A program made the translations under genes and the position numbers. Shown piece after piece: positions 54,595-62,766 of a DNA stretch of 64,000 nucleotides (within the stretch, counting starts at the first letter, position 1; each line of letters starts with the position of its first letter). Location: NCBI RefSeq assembly GCF_005843885.1, contig NZ_CP040443.1, forward strand, positions 496,001 to 560,000, read 5' to 3'. Source of the DNA: Escherichia sp. E4742. GTDB taxonomy: Bacteria > Pseudomonadota > Gammaproteobacteria > Enterobacterales > Enterobacteriaceae. The notes under the pieces are model-generated. The model made no database searches. It was given only the letters and a program-made list of their open reading frames with translations, and had not been told where the DNA came from.

Positions 54595-56445
54595 TTAAAC
54601 CTCGTCCACGGAATGGCCTTTCAGCGCACGACGAACCGACTGGTCCATGCGGCGAGCGGCGAAATCCTGGGTTTGTTTGTCTACGTTTTTAATCGCTTGT
54701 TCAATGGCATCAACATCATCGCCCTGCGCCACTTCACTCAGGTGAGCGGCAGCATCGTCAATAACCTGACGCTCTGCGGCACTTAACAGCGCGGCATCAG
54801 CAGCCAGCGCGCCATGCAAACTTTCCAGCACACGCGCCGCTTCTACTTTTTGTTCTGCCAGCATACGGGCTTTTACGTCCTGCTCGGCATAGCTCATTGA
54901 GTCTTTGATCATCGAGGCGATTTCGCTGTCGGTCAGACCATAAGACGGTTTGACCTGAATGGACGCCTCAACGCCGGTGGATTTCTCCATCGCCGTCACG
55001 CTCAAAAGACCGTCGGCATCGACCTGGAAAGTCACACGAATATGCGCGCCGCCAGCCGGTAGCGCCGGAATACCACGCAGCGCAAAACGCGCCAGCGAGC
55101 GGCAGTCCTGCACCAGTTCGCGCTCACCCTGCATTACATGGATAGACATCGCCGTCTGACCATCTTTAAAGGTGGTGAAATCCTGGGCGCGGGCCACCGG
55201 AATCGTGGTATTACGCGGGATAACTTTCTCCACCAGGCCGCCCATGGTCTCGAGGCCCAGCGACAGCGGGATCACATCCAGCAACAGCATTTCGCTGTCC
55301 GGCTTGTTACCCACCAGAATATCCGCCTGAATTGCCGCGCCAATAGCGACGACTTTATCCGGATCGATGGAAGTCAGCGGCGGACGACCGAAAAATTCAC
55401 CTACCCGTTCACGCACCAGCGGCACACGGGTAGAACCGCCAACCATCACCACTTCCAGGACTTCATCAGCCTCAACACCCGCGTCTTTCAACGCGCGACG
55501 ACAGGCCAGTAAGGTCCGTTTAACCAGCGGTGCGATCAGTTCGTTGAATTGTTCACGGCTGATTTCGCCCTGCCAGCCAGCGACGTTAACGGTCACAGAA
55601 TCCGCATCGCTCAGCGCGATTTTGGCAGCAATGGCGGCATCCAGCAGTTCACGCTGAACGCGGTTATCGCTACGATCAGGAATGCCCGCCTGCTCGCGAA
55701 TGTAATCCGCCAGCAGATGGTCGAAATCATCGCCGCCGAGCGCGGAATCACCGCCGGTCGCCAGCACTTCAAACACGCCGCGACTTAAGCGCAGAATGGA
55801 AATATCAAACGTCCCGCCACCGAGGTCATAAACGGCGATCACGCCTTCCTGACCGGAATCCAGCCCGTAGGCGATAGCCGCAGCGGTCGGTTCGTTAAGC
55901 AAGCGCAGAACATGCAGCCCCGCCAGGCGCGCCGCATCTTTGGTGCCCTGACGCTGGGCATCGTCAAAGTACGCCGGAACGGTGATAACCACACCATCCA
56001 GCTCGCCTGCCAGGGCTTCAGTTGCCCGCGCCGCCAGTGCTTTGAGGATGTCCGCAGAAACGCGCACCGGGTTCAGCAGCCCCGCCGCCGTTTCAATCAT
56101 CGGCAGGCCGTTTTCGCTGGCCTGGAATTGATAAGGCAGATGCGGATAGCGTTGCTGGATATCAGCCAGCGAGCGCCCCATCAGGCGTTTAACAGAACTA
56201 ATGGTGTTGGCGGTGTCAAGCGCAGCGTTAGTACGCGCGTCATAACCCACCGAATGCCCTTGCTGTTGATAGTGAACAACAGACGGCAGCAGGTGACGGC
56301 CTTCATGGTCGGCTAACGTTTCGGCCTGACCGCTGCGCACTGTCGCCACCAGTGAGTTGGTTGTGCCCAGGTCAATACCGGCCGCCAGACGACGCTGATG
56401 CGGCGCAGCACTCAAACCAGGTTCACTAATTTGTAATAAGGCCAT
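54595..56445 (-). CDS. hscA: Hsp70-class chaperone HscA
   Basis: ATP-dependent chaperone specialised for transferring Fe-S clusters from IscU. The ATG at 56445 ([15 protein letters not shown]) gives the known 616 residues; the in-frame codons up to 56499 overlap hscB and are not used. The nucleotide-binding domain (about 20-390) has [23 protein letters not shown] and [11 protein letters not shown]. The substrate-binding domain (about 395-510), which recognises the IscU LPPVK motif, and a helical lid follow. hscB is 16 bp upstream and fdx one base downstream. Confidence 0.97.
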
Positions 56446-56461
56446 GTTTAGCTTCCAGAAA

Positions 56462-56977
56462 TTAAAAATCGAGCAGTTTTTCTTCGAGTTGTTCGGCACT
56501 GCTTCGCAGTTTATCGAGAAAACGCAGCTTACGCACGGTATCCGCCGCCGCGTCCCACGTCTCGTTGTCTAACTGTTCAACCATCAACTGATGGCGGGTA
56601 TCAAACATCTTTTTCACACGTTTGATAAAGCTTTCCAGCCGCGCTTCATCTTTCGCCTGTTCGATCTCGTCCAGTTCTTCGCGCAGCTCCAGCTGTTCCA
56701 TCAGGAACGCGGTATCTCGCACAGTATGCTGCTCGCTGGCGAGATCAAAACCGTGCAAAGAAAGCAAATATTCCGCGCGCATTAACGGATGACGCAGCGT
56801 TTGCCAGGCCTGGTTAATGGTTGCGGATTGCTGTACGGCGGCGAGTTGTTCCGCCTGGCTTCCGCTGGCGAATTTATCAGGATGATACTGACGTTGTAGA
56901 TCCTGAAAACGCAGGCTCAGTGCCTGGGTATCGAGTTGATAACGGGCAGGCAAGCCAAAGAGGGTGAAGTAATCCAT
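56462..56977 (-). CDS. hscB: J-domain co-chaperone HscB
   Basis: A 171-residue co-chaperone that delivers IscU to HscA and stimulates its ATPase. The N-terminal J domain (about 1-75) contains HPD at residues 32-34. The C-terminal three-helix domain (about 85-171) binds IscU. A GTGGGG/CCCCAC hairpin lies in the 95-bp gap after iscA, which should lower hscB-hscA expression relative to iscRSUA. Confidence 0.97.
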
Positions 56978-57028
56978 AACATTCTCAGGGCTGCGATCCG
57001 CCGCGATGGCGGCGAATCAGGTAAAACA

Positions 57029-57059
57029 AACCCCACGCGCAGGCGACCACGGTGGGGTT
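57029..57059 (-). terminator. Intra-operon hairpin between iscA and hscB
   Basis: AACCCCAC (57029-57036) pairs with GTGGGGTT (57052-57059), and on the minus strand it is followed by TGTTTTACC. A second inverted repeat (CGCCGCGATGGCGGCG) follows. The position suggests partial termination or a processing site inside the isc operon. Confidence 0.65.
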
Positions 57060-57072
57060 ATCGGTATGCGCA

Positions 57073-57396
57073 TCAGACGTGGAAGCTTTCGCCGCAACCA
57101 CACTCATCTTTAACGTTCGGGTTGGTGAATTTAAACCCTTCGTTCAGGCCTTCTTTTACGAAGTCCAGCTGCGTACCGTCCAGAAATTGCAGGCTTTTGC
57201 CATCGACCACGACTTTCACGCCTTTGTCTTCAAACACGATGTCTTCCGGCGTCGGTTCGTCAACAAATTCCAGTACATAAGCCATACCTGAACATCCGGA
57301 GGTTCTCACGCCCAGACGCAGGCCAAACCCTTTGCCGCGGTTAGCCAGAAAGGTATTTACTCGCGCTGCTGCACTGTCGCTCAGTGTAATCGACAT
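57073..57396 (-). CDS. iscA: A-type Fe-S carrier IscA
   Basis: Carrier that accepts clusters from IscU and passes them to targets such as [4Fe-4S] enzymes. The 107-residue protein (ATG at 57396, MSITLSDSAAARVNTFL) has the three ligand cysteines: Cys35 in TSGCSGMAY, and Cys99 and Cys101 in ECGCGESF. iscU lies 16 bp upstream. Two in-frame codons before the chosen ATG lack support. Confidence 0.97.
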   Translation of the reverse strand: MSITLSDSAAARVNTFLANRGKGFGLRLGVRTSGCSGMAYVLEFVDEPTPEDIVFEDKGVKVVVDGKSLQFLDGTQLDFVKEGLNEGFKFTNPNVKDECGCGESFHV

Positions 57397-57412
57397 AACC
57401 AAACCTCAACTC

Positions 57413-57799
57413 TTATTTTGCTTCACGTTTGCTTTTATAGTCCGCAATGGCGGCTTTGATCGCGTCTTCTGCCAGAATAGAACAGTGAATTTTCACCGGC
57501 GGCAGTTCAAGTTCTTCAGCAATATCGGTGTTTTTGATCGCCTGCGCTTCGTCGAGAGACTTCCCTTTCACCCATTCGGTCACCAGGGAGCTGGAAGCGA
57601 TAGCGGAACCGCAGCCGTAAGTTTTAAAACGCGCGTCTTCAATGATACCTTCATCGTTGACTTTAATCTGCAACTTCATCACGTCGCCACAGGCCGGTGC
57701 ACCCACCATGCCGCTGCCCACGTTTTCGTCATTGTTGTCGAAGGAACCCACGTTACGCGGATTCTCGTAATGGTCGATAACTTTTTCGCTGTAAGCCAT
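57413..57799 (-). CDS. iscU: Fe-S cluster scaffold IscU
   Basis: Scaffold on which IscS-derived sulfur and iron are assembled into [2Fe-2S] clusters. The 128 residues carry the three ligand cysteines in GAPACGDV (about 37), YGCGSAIA (about 63) and HCSILAED (about 106), and the LPPVK motif (about 99-103) recognised by HscA. It lies 27 bp after iscS. Confidence 0.98.
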   Translation of the reverse strand: MAYSEKVIDHYENPRNVGSFDNNDENVGSGMVGAPACGDVMKLQIKVNDEGIIEDARFKTYGCGSAIASSSLVTEWVKGKSLDEAQAIKNTDIAEELELPPVKIHCSILAEDAIKAAIADYKSKREAK

Positions 57800-57826
57800 T
57801 ATAAATTCTCCTGATTCCGATACCGA

Positions 57827-59041
57827 TTAATGATGAGCCCATTCGATGCTGTTCAGATCCACGCCCTGCTTGTACATTTCCCACAGCGGAGAAAGGTCAC
57901 GCAGACGACCGATGGATTTACGAACTAACTCGATGGTGTAGTCGATCTCTTCTTCAGTAGTAAAACGACCTAAAGAGAAACGGATAGAGCTATGTGCCAG
58001 CTCGTCGTTCAGCCCCAGCGCGCGCAGCACGTAGGACGGTTCGAGGCTTGCTGACGTACAGGCGGAACCTGAAGAAACTGCCAGGTCTTTCAGTGCCATA
58101 ATCAGCGACTCACCTTCAACGTAGTTGAAGCTGACGTTGAGAATGTTCGGCGCACCGTGTTCCAGGTCACCGTTCAGGTAAACTTCTTCGATATCTTTGA
58201 TGCCGTTCCACAGACGATTACGCAGGCCGCGCAGACGTTCCATCTCGGTCGCCATCTCTTCTTTTGCGATGCGATAGGCTTCGCCCATACCGACGATCTG
58301 GTGAACAGGCAGAGTGCCGGAACGCATACCGCGCTCGTGACCGCCGCCGTGCATTTGAGCTTCAATGCGTACGCGTGGTTTACGACGCACATACAGCGCG
58401 CCAATACCTTTCGGGCCATAGATTTTGTGGCCGGAGAAAGACATCAGGTCAACTTTCAACTGGCTCAGGTCGATAGGCAGTTTGCCCACGCTCTGGGTTG
58501 CATCAACGTGATAGATAATGCCACGAGCACGGCACATTTCGCCGATAGCCGCGATATCCTGCACCACGCCGATTTCGTTATTCACGTGCATGATAGAAAC
58601 GAGGATGGTGTCGTCACGCATCGCTGCTTCAAGTTCTTTCAGGTCGATAATACCGTTACGCTGCGGCGCCAGGTAGGTGACTTCGAAACCTTCGCGCTCC
58701 AGCTGACGGCAGGTGTCCAGTACCGCTTTGTGCTCGGTTTTGCTGGTGATGATGTGCTTGCCTTTTTTCTGATAAAAGTTGGCTGCACCTTTGATCGCCA
58801 GGTTGTCAGATTCGGTTGCACCAGAGGTAAAGACGATTTCACGCGGGTCAGCGCCGACCAGATCGGCAATCTGATTACGGGCGATATCTACGGCTTCTTC
58901 AGCCTGCCAGCCGAAACGGTGAGAACGGGAGGCCGGGTTACCAAAGGTTCCGTCCATCGTCATAAACTGCATCATTTTCTCGGCAACACGCGGGTCCACC
59001 GGCGTGGTTGCGGAGTAGTCGAGATAAATCGGTAATTTCAT
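57827..59041 (-). CDS. iscS: Cysteine desulfurase IscS
   Basis: Pyridoxal-phosphate enzyme that strips sulfur from cysteine as a persulfide for Fe-S clusters, tRNA thiolation and cofactors. The ATG at 59041 (MKLPIYLDYSATTPVDPR) gives the known 404 residues; earlier in-frame codons lie in the leader. The PLP lysine is in SFSGHKIYGPKG (about 206). The mobile active-site cysteine is in SSGSACTSASLEPS (about 328). The 115-bp gap after iscR holds a long-range hairpin. Confidence 0.98.
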   Translation of the reverse strand: MKLPIYLDYSATTPVDPRVAEKMMQFMTMDGTFGNPASRSHRFGWQAEEAVDIARNQIADLVGADPREIVFTSGATESDNLAIKGAANFYQKKGKHIITSKTEHKAVLDTCRQLEREGFEVTYLAPQRNGIIDLKELEAAMRDDTILVSIMHVNNEIGVVQDIAAIGEMCRARGIIYHVDATQSVGKLPIDLSQLKVDLMSFSGHKIYGPKGIGALYVRRKPRVRIEAQMHGGGHERGMRSGTLPVHQIVGMGEAYRIAKEEMATEMERLRGLRNRLWNGIKDIEEVYLNGDLEHGAPNILNVSFNYVEGESLIMALKDLAVSSGSACTSASLEPSYVLRALGLNDELAHSSIRFSLGRFTTEEEIDYTIELVRKSIGRLRDLSPLWEMYKQGVDLNSIEWAHH

Positions 59042-59075
59042 TGCTCTATAAACTCCGTACATCACTCAATGCAAG

Positions 59076-59139
59076 GAATCAGGCTACCGGCTGGATGTAC
59101 GACCGTGTTTACGGAGCATGATACGCCCCGGCCTGATTC
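59076..59139 (-). promoter_or_regulatory. iscR-iscS intergenic stem (iscRS stability element)
   Basis: GAATCAGGC (59076-59084) and GCCTGATTC (59131-59139) can form a 9-bp closing stem around GC-rich inner pairings in the iscR-iscS gap. This is the position of the described iscRS stability element. That element protects the iscR part of the mRNA when the sRNA RyhB triggers degradation of iscSUA under iron starvation. Confidence 0.75.
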
Positions 59140-59156
59140 TGAATACTTTTTATCTT

Positions 59157-59645
59157 TTATGCGCGCAACTTAACGTCGATCGCGTCTTGTGTGCGGGTGC
59201 GTGGCGCGTCGTGAGTATGCTGACGACCAGACACATCCAACACTTCCTGGTTATTAACCAGTTCGCCTAAAGTAATGTTGTTGAGAAAACCGGTGAGACG
59301 GTCGCTCAAATCACGCCACAGCGCGTGGGTCAGGCATTTATCCCCGCCCTGGCAGCCGCCTTTACCCTGACAACGGGTAGCATCTACAGATTCGTCAACG
59401 GCGCTAATCACTTCGCCAACGGCGATGCTGCTGGCATCTTTGCCTAACAGATAACCACCGCCTGGTCCACGTACACTGGAAACCAGACCATTTTTACGCA
59501 GACGGGAAAACAGTTGTTCCAGATAAGAAAGGGAAATTCCCTGTCGTTCGGAAATATCAGCCAACGGTACCGGGCCTGCTTCGGAGTTGAGCGCAACGTC
59601 AAGCATTGCGGTCACGGCATAGCGCCCTTTAGATGTCAGTCTCAT
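59157..59645 (-). CDS. iscR: Fe-S cluster regulator IscR
   Basis: Rrf2-family winged-helix transcription factor that senses cluster status, represses its own operon when loaded, and activates suf when empty. The 162 residues have an N-terminal winged helix (about 1-80, [36 protein letters not shown]) and cluster cysteines Cys92, Cys98 and Cys104 in [13 protein letters not shown]. It is the first gene of the isc operon. Two IscR sites lie about 80-130 bp upstream. Confidence 0.98.
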
Positions 59646-59727
59646 GTCTTACTTCACCTCAAACTCGCCCCTGCCCGGGGTTTTTATTGTAAAAGTGGGG
59701 GTATTGCATAGCAGGGTCAAGTCTGAC

Positions 59728-59777
59728 ATTCCCGAGTAATTTGGTCAACTATTTACTTGACTGATTTAGTCAGGTAT
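59728..59777 (-). promoter_or_regulatory. Two abutting type 1 IscR sites of the isc promoter
   Basis: Site A is complement 59753-59777 (ATACCTGACTAAATCAGTCAAGTAA) and site B is complement 59728-59752 (ATAGTTGACCAAATTACTCGGGAAT). Each is 25 bp, they touch without a gap, and both fit the ATA-x2-YTGACT-N4-AGTCRRGTAT-like type 1 consensus. A TATGCAAT -10-like element lies at complement 59703-59710, closer to iscR. Confidence 0.88.
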
Positions 59778-59818
59778 TTAACTTTCAGTGCCCTTTTTTA
59801 TCGTGGCGTTTGTACCTG

Positions 59819-59906
<88 letters not shown>

Positions 59907-59913
59907 ACCACTG

Positions 59914-60654
59914 TTATTCGGCCTTGTTACCTTTGTTCTGCTGCTCAATAGAAGCCAGAATCCCGCGCAGGATATTCAATTCCTGGCTTTCCGGGCGCGC
60001 ACGGGTAAACAGACGGCGCAATTTATTCATCACCTGCCCCGGATGGTTTTCACGGATAAAACCGGTTGCCAGCAGCGTTTGTTCGAGATGACCATAAAAA
60101 CGCTCCAGATCATCGACCAGCGGATACGGCGTCTCTTCATGCTCGACCTGCTCGCCATTTTCCTGAGTTGCCAGCCAGGCCATGCGCACTTCATAGGCAA
60201 TAACCTGAACCGCCATCGCCAGGTTCAGCGAGCTGTATTCTGGGTTAGCGGCAATCGCGACATGATAATGGCACTTCTGCAACTCTTCATTGGTCAGGCC
60301 GACACGTTCGCGACCAAAAACCAGCGCCACCGGGGTATTTGCCGCTTCAGCGACGCTTTTCAGACCGCATTCGCGCGGGTCGAGCATCGGCCACGGCAGC
60401 GTGCGGGAGCGTGCACTGGTGCCCACTACCAGACTACAACCAGCTAATGCTTCGTCGAGCGTATCGACGATGTGAGCGTTACCAATCACATCGCTGGCAC
60501 CTGCCGCCAGGGCAATCGCCTGGGAGTCGGGTTTCACCAGTGGATTAACCAACCACAGATTGGTTAATCCCATTGTTTTCATGGCACGGGCAACAGACCC
60601 CATATTGCCGGTGTGTGACGTCTCCACCAGCACAATTCGAATATTTTGCAGCAT
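59914..60654 (-). CDS. trmJ: tRNA (Cm32/Um32) 2'-O-methyltransferase TrmJ
   Basis: SPOUT-class enzyme that methylates the 2'-O of residue 32 in several tRNAs. The 246 residues show the SpoU start [25 protein letters not shown] (about 4-28). The trefoil-knot SAM motifs are [17 protein letters not shown] (about 108-124) and [19 protein letters not shown] (about 137-155). A C-terminal helical extension follows. It is divergent from suhB, with 118 bp between the starts. Confidence 0.96.
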
Positions 60655-60772
60655 TGTCTTTCTTCATCTAAAGATTATTCACGCATCTTATCATAAAACG
60701 AAGACAGATGCCGATCTCGCTGCTATACTCTGCGCCGTTTTCCCGTTCTTTAACATCCAGTGAGAGAGACCG

Positions 60773-61576
60773 ATGCATCCGATGCAGAACATCGCCGTGC
60801 GCGCAGCGCGCAAGGCGGGTAATTTAATTGCCAAAAACTATGAAACCCCGGACGCTGTAGAAGCGAGCCAGAAAGGCAGTAACGATTTCGTGACCAACGT
60901 AGATAAAGCTGCCGAAGCGGTGATTATCGACACGATTCGTAAATCTTACCCACAGCACACCATCATCACCGAAGAAAGCGGTGAACTTGAAGGTACTGAT
61001 CAGGATGTTCAATGGGTTATCGATCCACTGGATGGCACTACCAACTTTATCAAACGTCTGCCGCACTTCGCGGTATCTATCGCCGTTCGTATCAAAGGCC
61101 GCACCGAAGTTGCTGTGGTTTACGATCCTATGCGTAACGAACTGTTCACCGCGACTCGCGGTCAGGGCGCACAGCTGAACGGCTACCGTCTGCGCGGCAG
61201 CACCGCTCGCGATCTCGACGGTACTATTCTGGCGACCGGCTTCCCGTTCAAAGCAAAACAGTACGCCACCACCTACATCAACATCGTTGGCAAACTGTTC
61301 AACGAATGTGCTGACTTCCGTCGTACTGGTTCCGCGGCGCTGGATCTGGCTTACGTCGCTGCGGGTCGTGTTGACGGTTTCTTTGAAATCGGTCTGCGTC
61401 CGTGGGACTTCGCGGCAGGCGAGCTGCTGGTTCGTGAAGCGGGCGGTATCGTCAGCGACTTCATCGGTGGCCATAACTACATGCTGACCGGTAACATCGT
61501 TGCCGGTAACCCGCGCGTTGTTAAAGCCATGCTGGCGAACATGCGTGACGAGTTAAGCGACGCACTGAAGCGTTAA
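60773..61576 (+). CDS. suhB: Inositol monophosphatase / rRNA antitermination factor SuhB
   Basis: A 267-residue member of the Mg-dependent inositol monophosphatase family. Metal-site motifs are EESGE (about 67-71) and the WVIDPLDGTTNF signature (about 82-93). The second family motif is RPWDFAAGELLVREAGG (about 206-222). In E. coli it also joins the NusA-containing antitermination complex on rRNA operons. The ribosome-binding site is AGTGAGAGA before ATG 60773. A terminator follows at 61584-61607. Confidence 0.97.
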   Translation: MHPMQNIAVRAARKAGNLIAKNYETPDAVEASQKGSNDFVTNVDKAAEAVIIDTIRKSYPQHTIITEESGELEGTDQDVQWVIDPLDGTTNFIKRLPHFAVSIAVRIKGRTEVAVVYDPMRNELFTATRGQGAQLNGYRLRGSTARDLDGTILATGFPFKAKQYATTYINIVGKLFNECADFRRTGSAALDLAYVAAGRVDGFFEIGLRPWDFAAGELLVREAGGIVSDFIGGHNYMLTGNIVAGNPRVVKAMLANMRDELSDALKR

Positions 61577-61583
61577 TTTCTCT

Positions 61584-61615
61584 GGCGGGTGACGTTCCTC
61601 ACCCGCCCTTGCCTT
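61584..61615 (+). terminator. Terminator of suhB
   Basis: An 8-bp stem, GGCGGGTG (61584-61591) with CACCCGCC (61600-61607), lies eight bases after the suhB stop and is followed by CTTGCCTTT. Confidence 0.75.
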
Positions 61616-61721
61616 TCAGGCGCTATTCCGAAATACTTTCGCACCGCTTTACTTTCCTGCGCCACTCTCCCACCATCCTTTCCCGATTAATGGATTACAA
61701 TGCAAGTCGTAAGGAAAGGTC

Positions 61722-62576
61722 ATGGTTCTGCCAGCGAACAAACGCGTTCTTAAGATTCTGTTTATTCTTTTTATTGCTGCTTTCTGCGTTTATTTAGTGC
61801 CGCGCATCGCCATCAACTTCTTTTATTATCCCGACGACAAAATTTACGGTCCTGATCCATGGTCTGCTGAATCTGTTGAATTTACTGCTAAAGATGGCAC
61901 ACGGCTACAAGGCTGGTTTATCCCCTCTTCCACTGGTCCCGCCGAAAACGCTATTGCTACCGTAATTCATGCTCATGGCAATGCCGGGAATATGTCCGCC
62001 CACTGGCCGCTGGTCAGTTGGTTACCAGAACGTAATTTCAATGTTTTTATGTTTGATTATCGCGGGTTTGGTAAATCTAAAGGCACTCCATCACAAGCCG
62101 GATTACTGGACGATACGCAAAGTGCCATTAATGTGGTGCGCCATCGTAGCGATGTAAACCCCAAGCGGCTGGTGCTGTTCGGGCAGAGTATTGGCGGAGC
62201 GAATATTCTTGACGTTATTGGGTCAGGAGATCGCGAGGGCATACGTGCGGTGATCCTCGACTCCACATTTGCCTCTTATTCGACCATCGCCAACCAGATG
62301 ATACCCGGCAGCGGCTACTTACTTGATGAGAGTTACAGCGGCGAAAATTACATCGCCAGCGTCAGCCCGATCCCGCTTTTACTGATTCACGGCAAAGCTG
62401 ATCATGTTATTCCATGGCAGCATAGCGAGAAATTATTTGCCCTGGCGAAAGAGCCAAAACGCCTGATTTTGATCCCCGATGGCGAACATCTTGATGCCTT
62501 TTCCGATCGTCACGGAGACGTTTATCGCGAGCAGATGGTGGACTTTATCCTTAGCGCATTGAATCCACAGAATTAA
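61722..62576 (+). CDS. yfhR: Alpha/beta hydrolase YfhR
   Basis: A putative peptidase/esterase of the alpha/beta hydrolase family (S9/BEM46-like), 284 residues. An N-terminal hydrophobic segment (about 9-28, LKILFILFIAAFCVYLVP) suggests a membrane anchor with the enzyme domain outside the cytoplasm. The oxyanion region HAHGNAGNMS (about 84-93), the nucleophile elbow GQSIGGAN (about 153-160) and the late catalytic Asp/His (GKADHVIPW; PDGEHLD) are present. The substrate is not known to me. A CRP-controlled gene, csiE, follows after 190 bp. Confidence 0.9.
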   Translation: MVLPANKRVLKILFILFIAAFCVYLVPRIAINFFYYPDDKIYGPDPWSAESVEFTAKDGTRLQGWFIPSSTGPAENAIATVIHAHGNAGNMSAHWPLVSWLPERNFNVFMFDYRGFGKSKGTPSQAGLLDDTQSAINVVRHRSDVNPKRLVLFGQSIGGANILDVIGSGDREGIRAVILDSTFASYSTIANQMIPGSGYLLDESYSGENYIASVSPIPLLLIHGKADHVIPWQHSEKLFALAKEPKRLILIPDGEHLDAFSDRHGDVYREQMVDFILSALNPQN

Positions 62577-62663
62577 CCTTATGGTCGAAACCAGATAAAA
62601 CAGCAAGAAATCACCTTATGGGATGGCATTAAACTGCCAGAAAGTGTTTATATCGATAAAAAT

Positions 62664-62683
62664 TCTGTGATATTTGTCATCAT
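62664..62683 (+). promoter_or_regulatory. CRP site upstream of csiE
   Basis: TGTGA (62666-62670), a six-base spacer and TCATC (62677-62681) fit the CRP consensus TGTGA-N6-TCACA at nine of ten positions. It lies about 55-65 bp upstream of a TATTCTTATAAAT -10 region (about 62732-62744). csiE is known to be induced by carbon starvation and in stationary phase. Confidence 0.75.
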
Positions 62684-62766
62684 TTCTGATTAATAGCATT
62701 CCATTCACCGTATCCCTAAGCAAACTTTAGCTATTCTTATAAATTATGCTTATGGGAGATCTACAG

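Noticed and set aside
58157..59035. A 292-codon plus-strand frame antisense to iscS
   Set aside because: Complement of a conserved enzyme gene; no ribosome-binding site and no known homology recognised.
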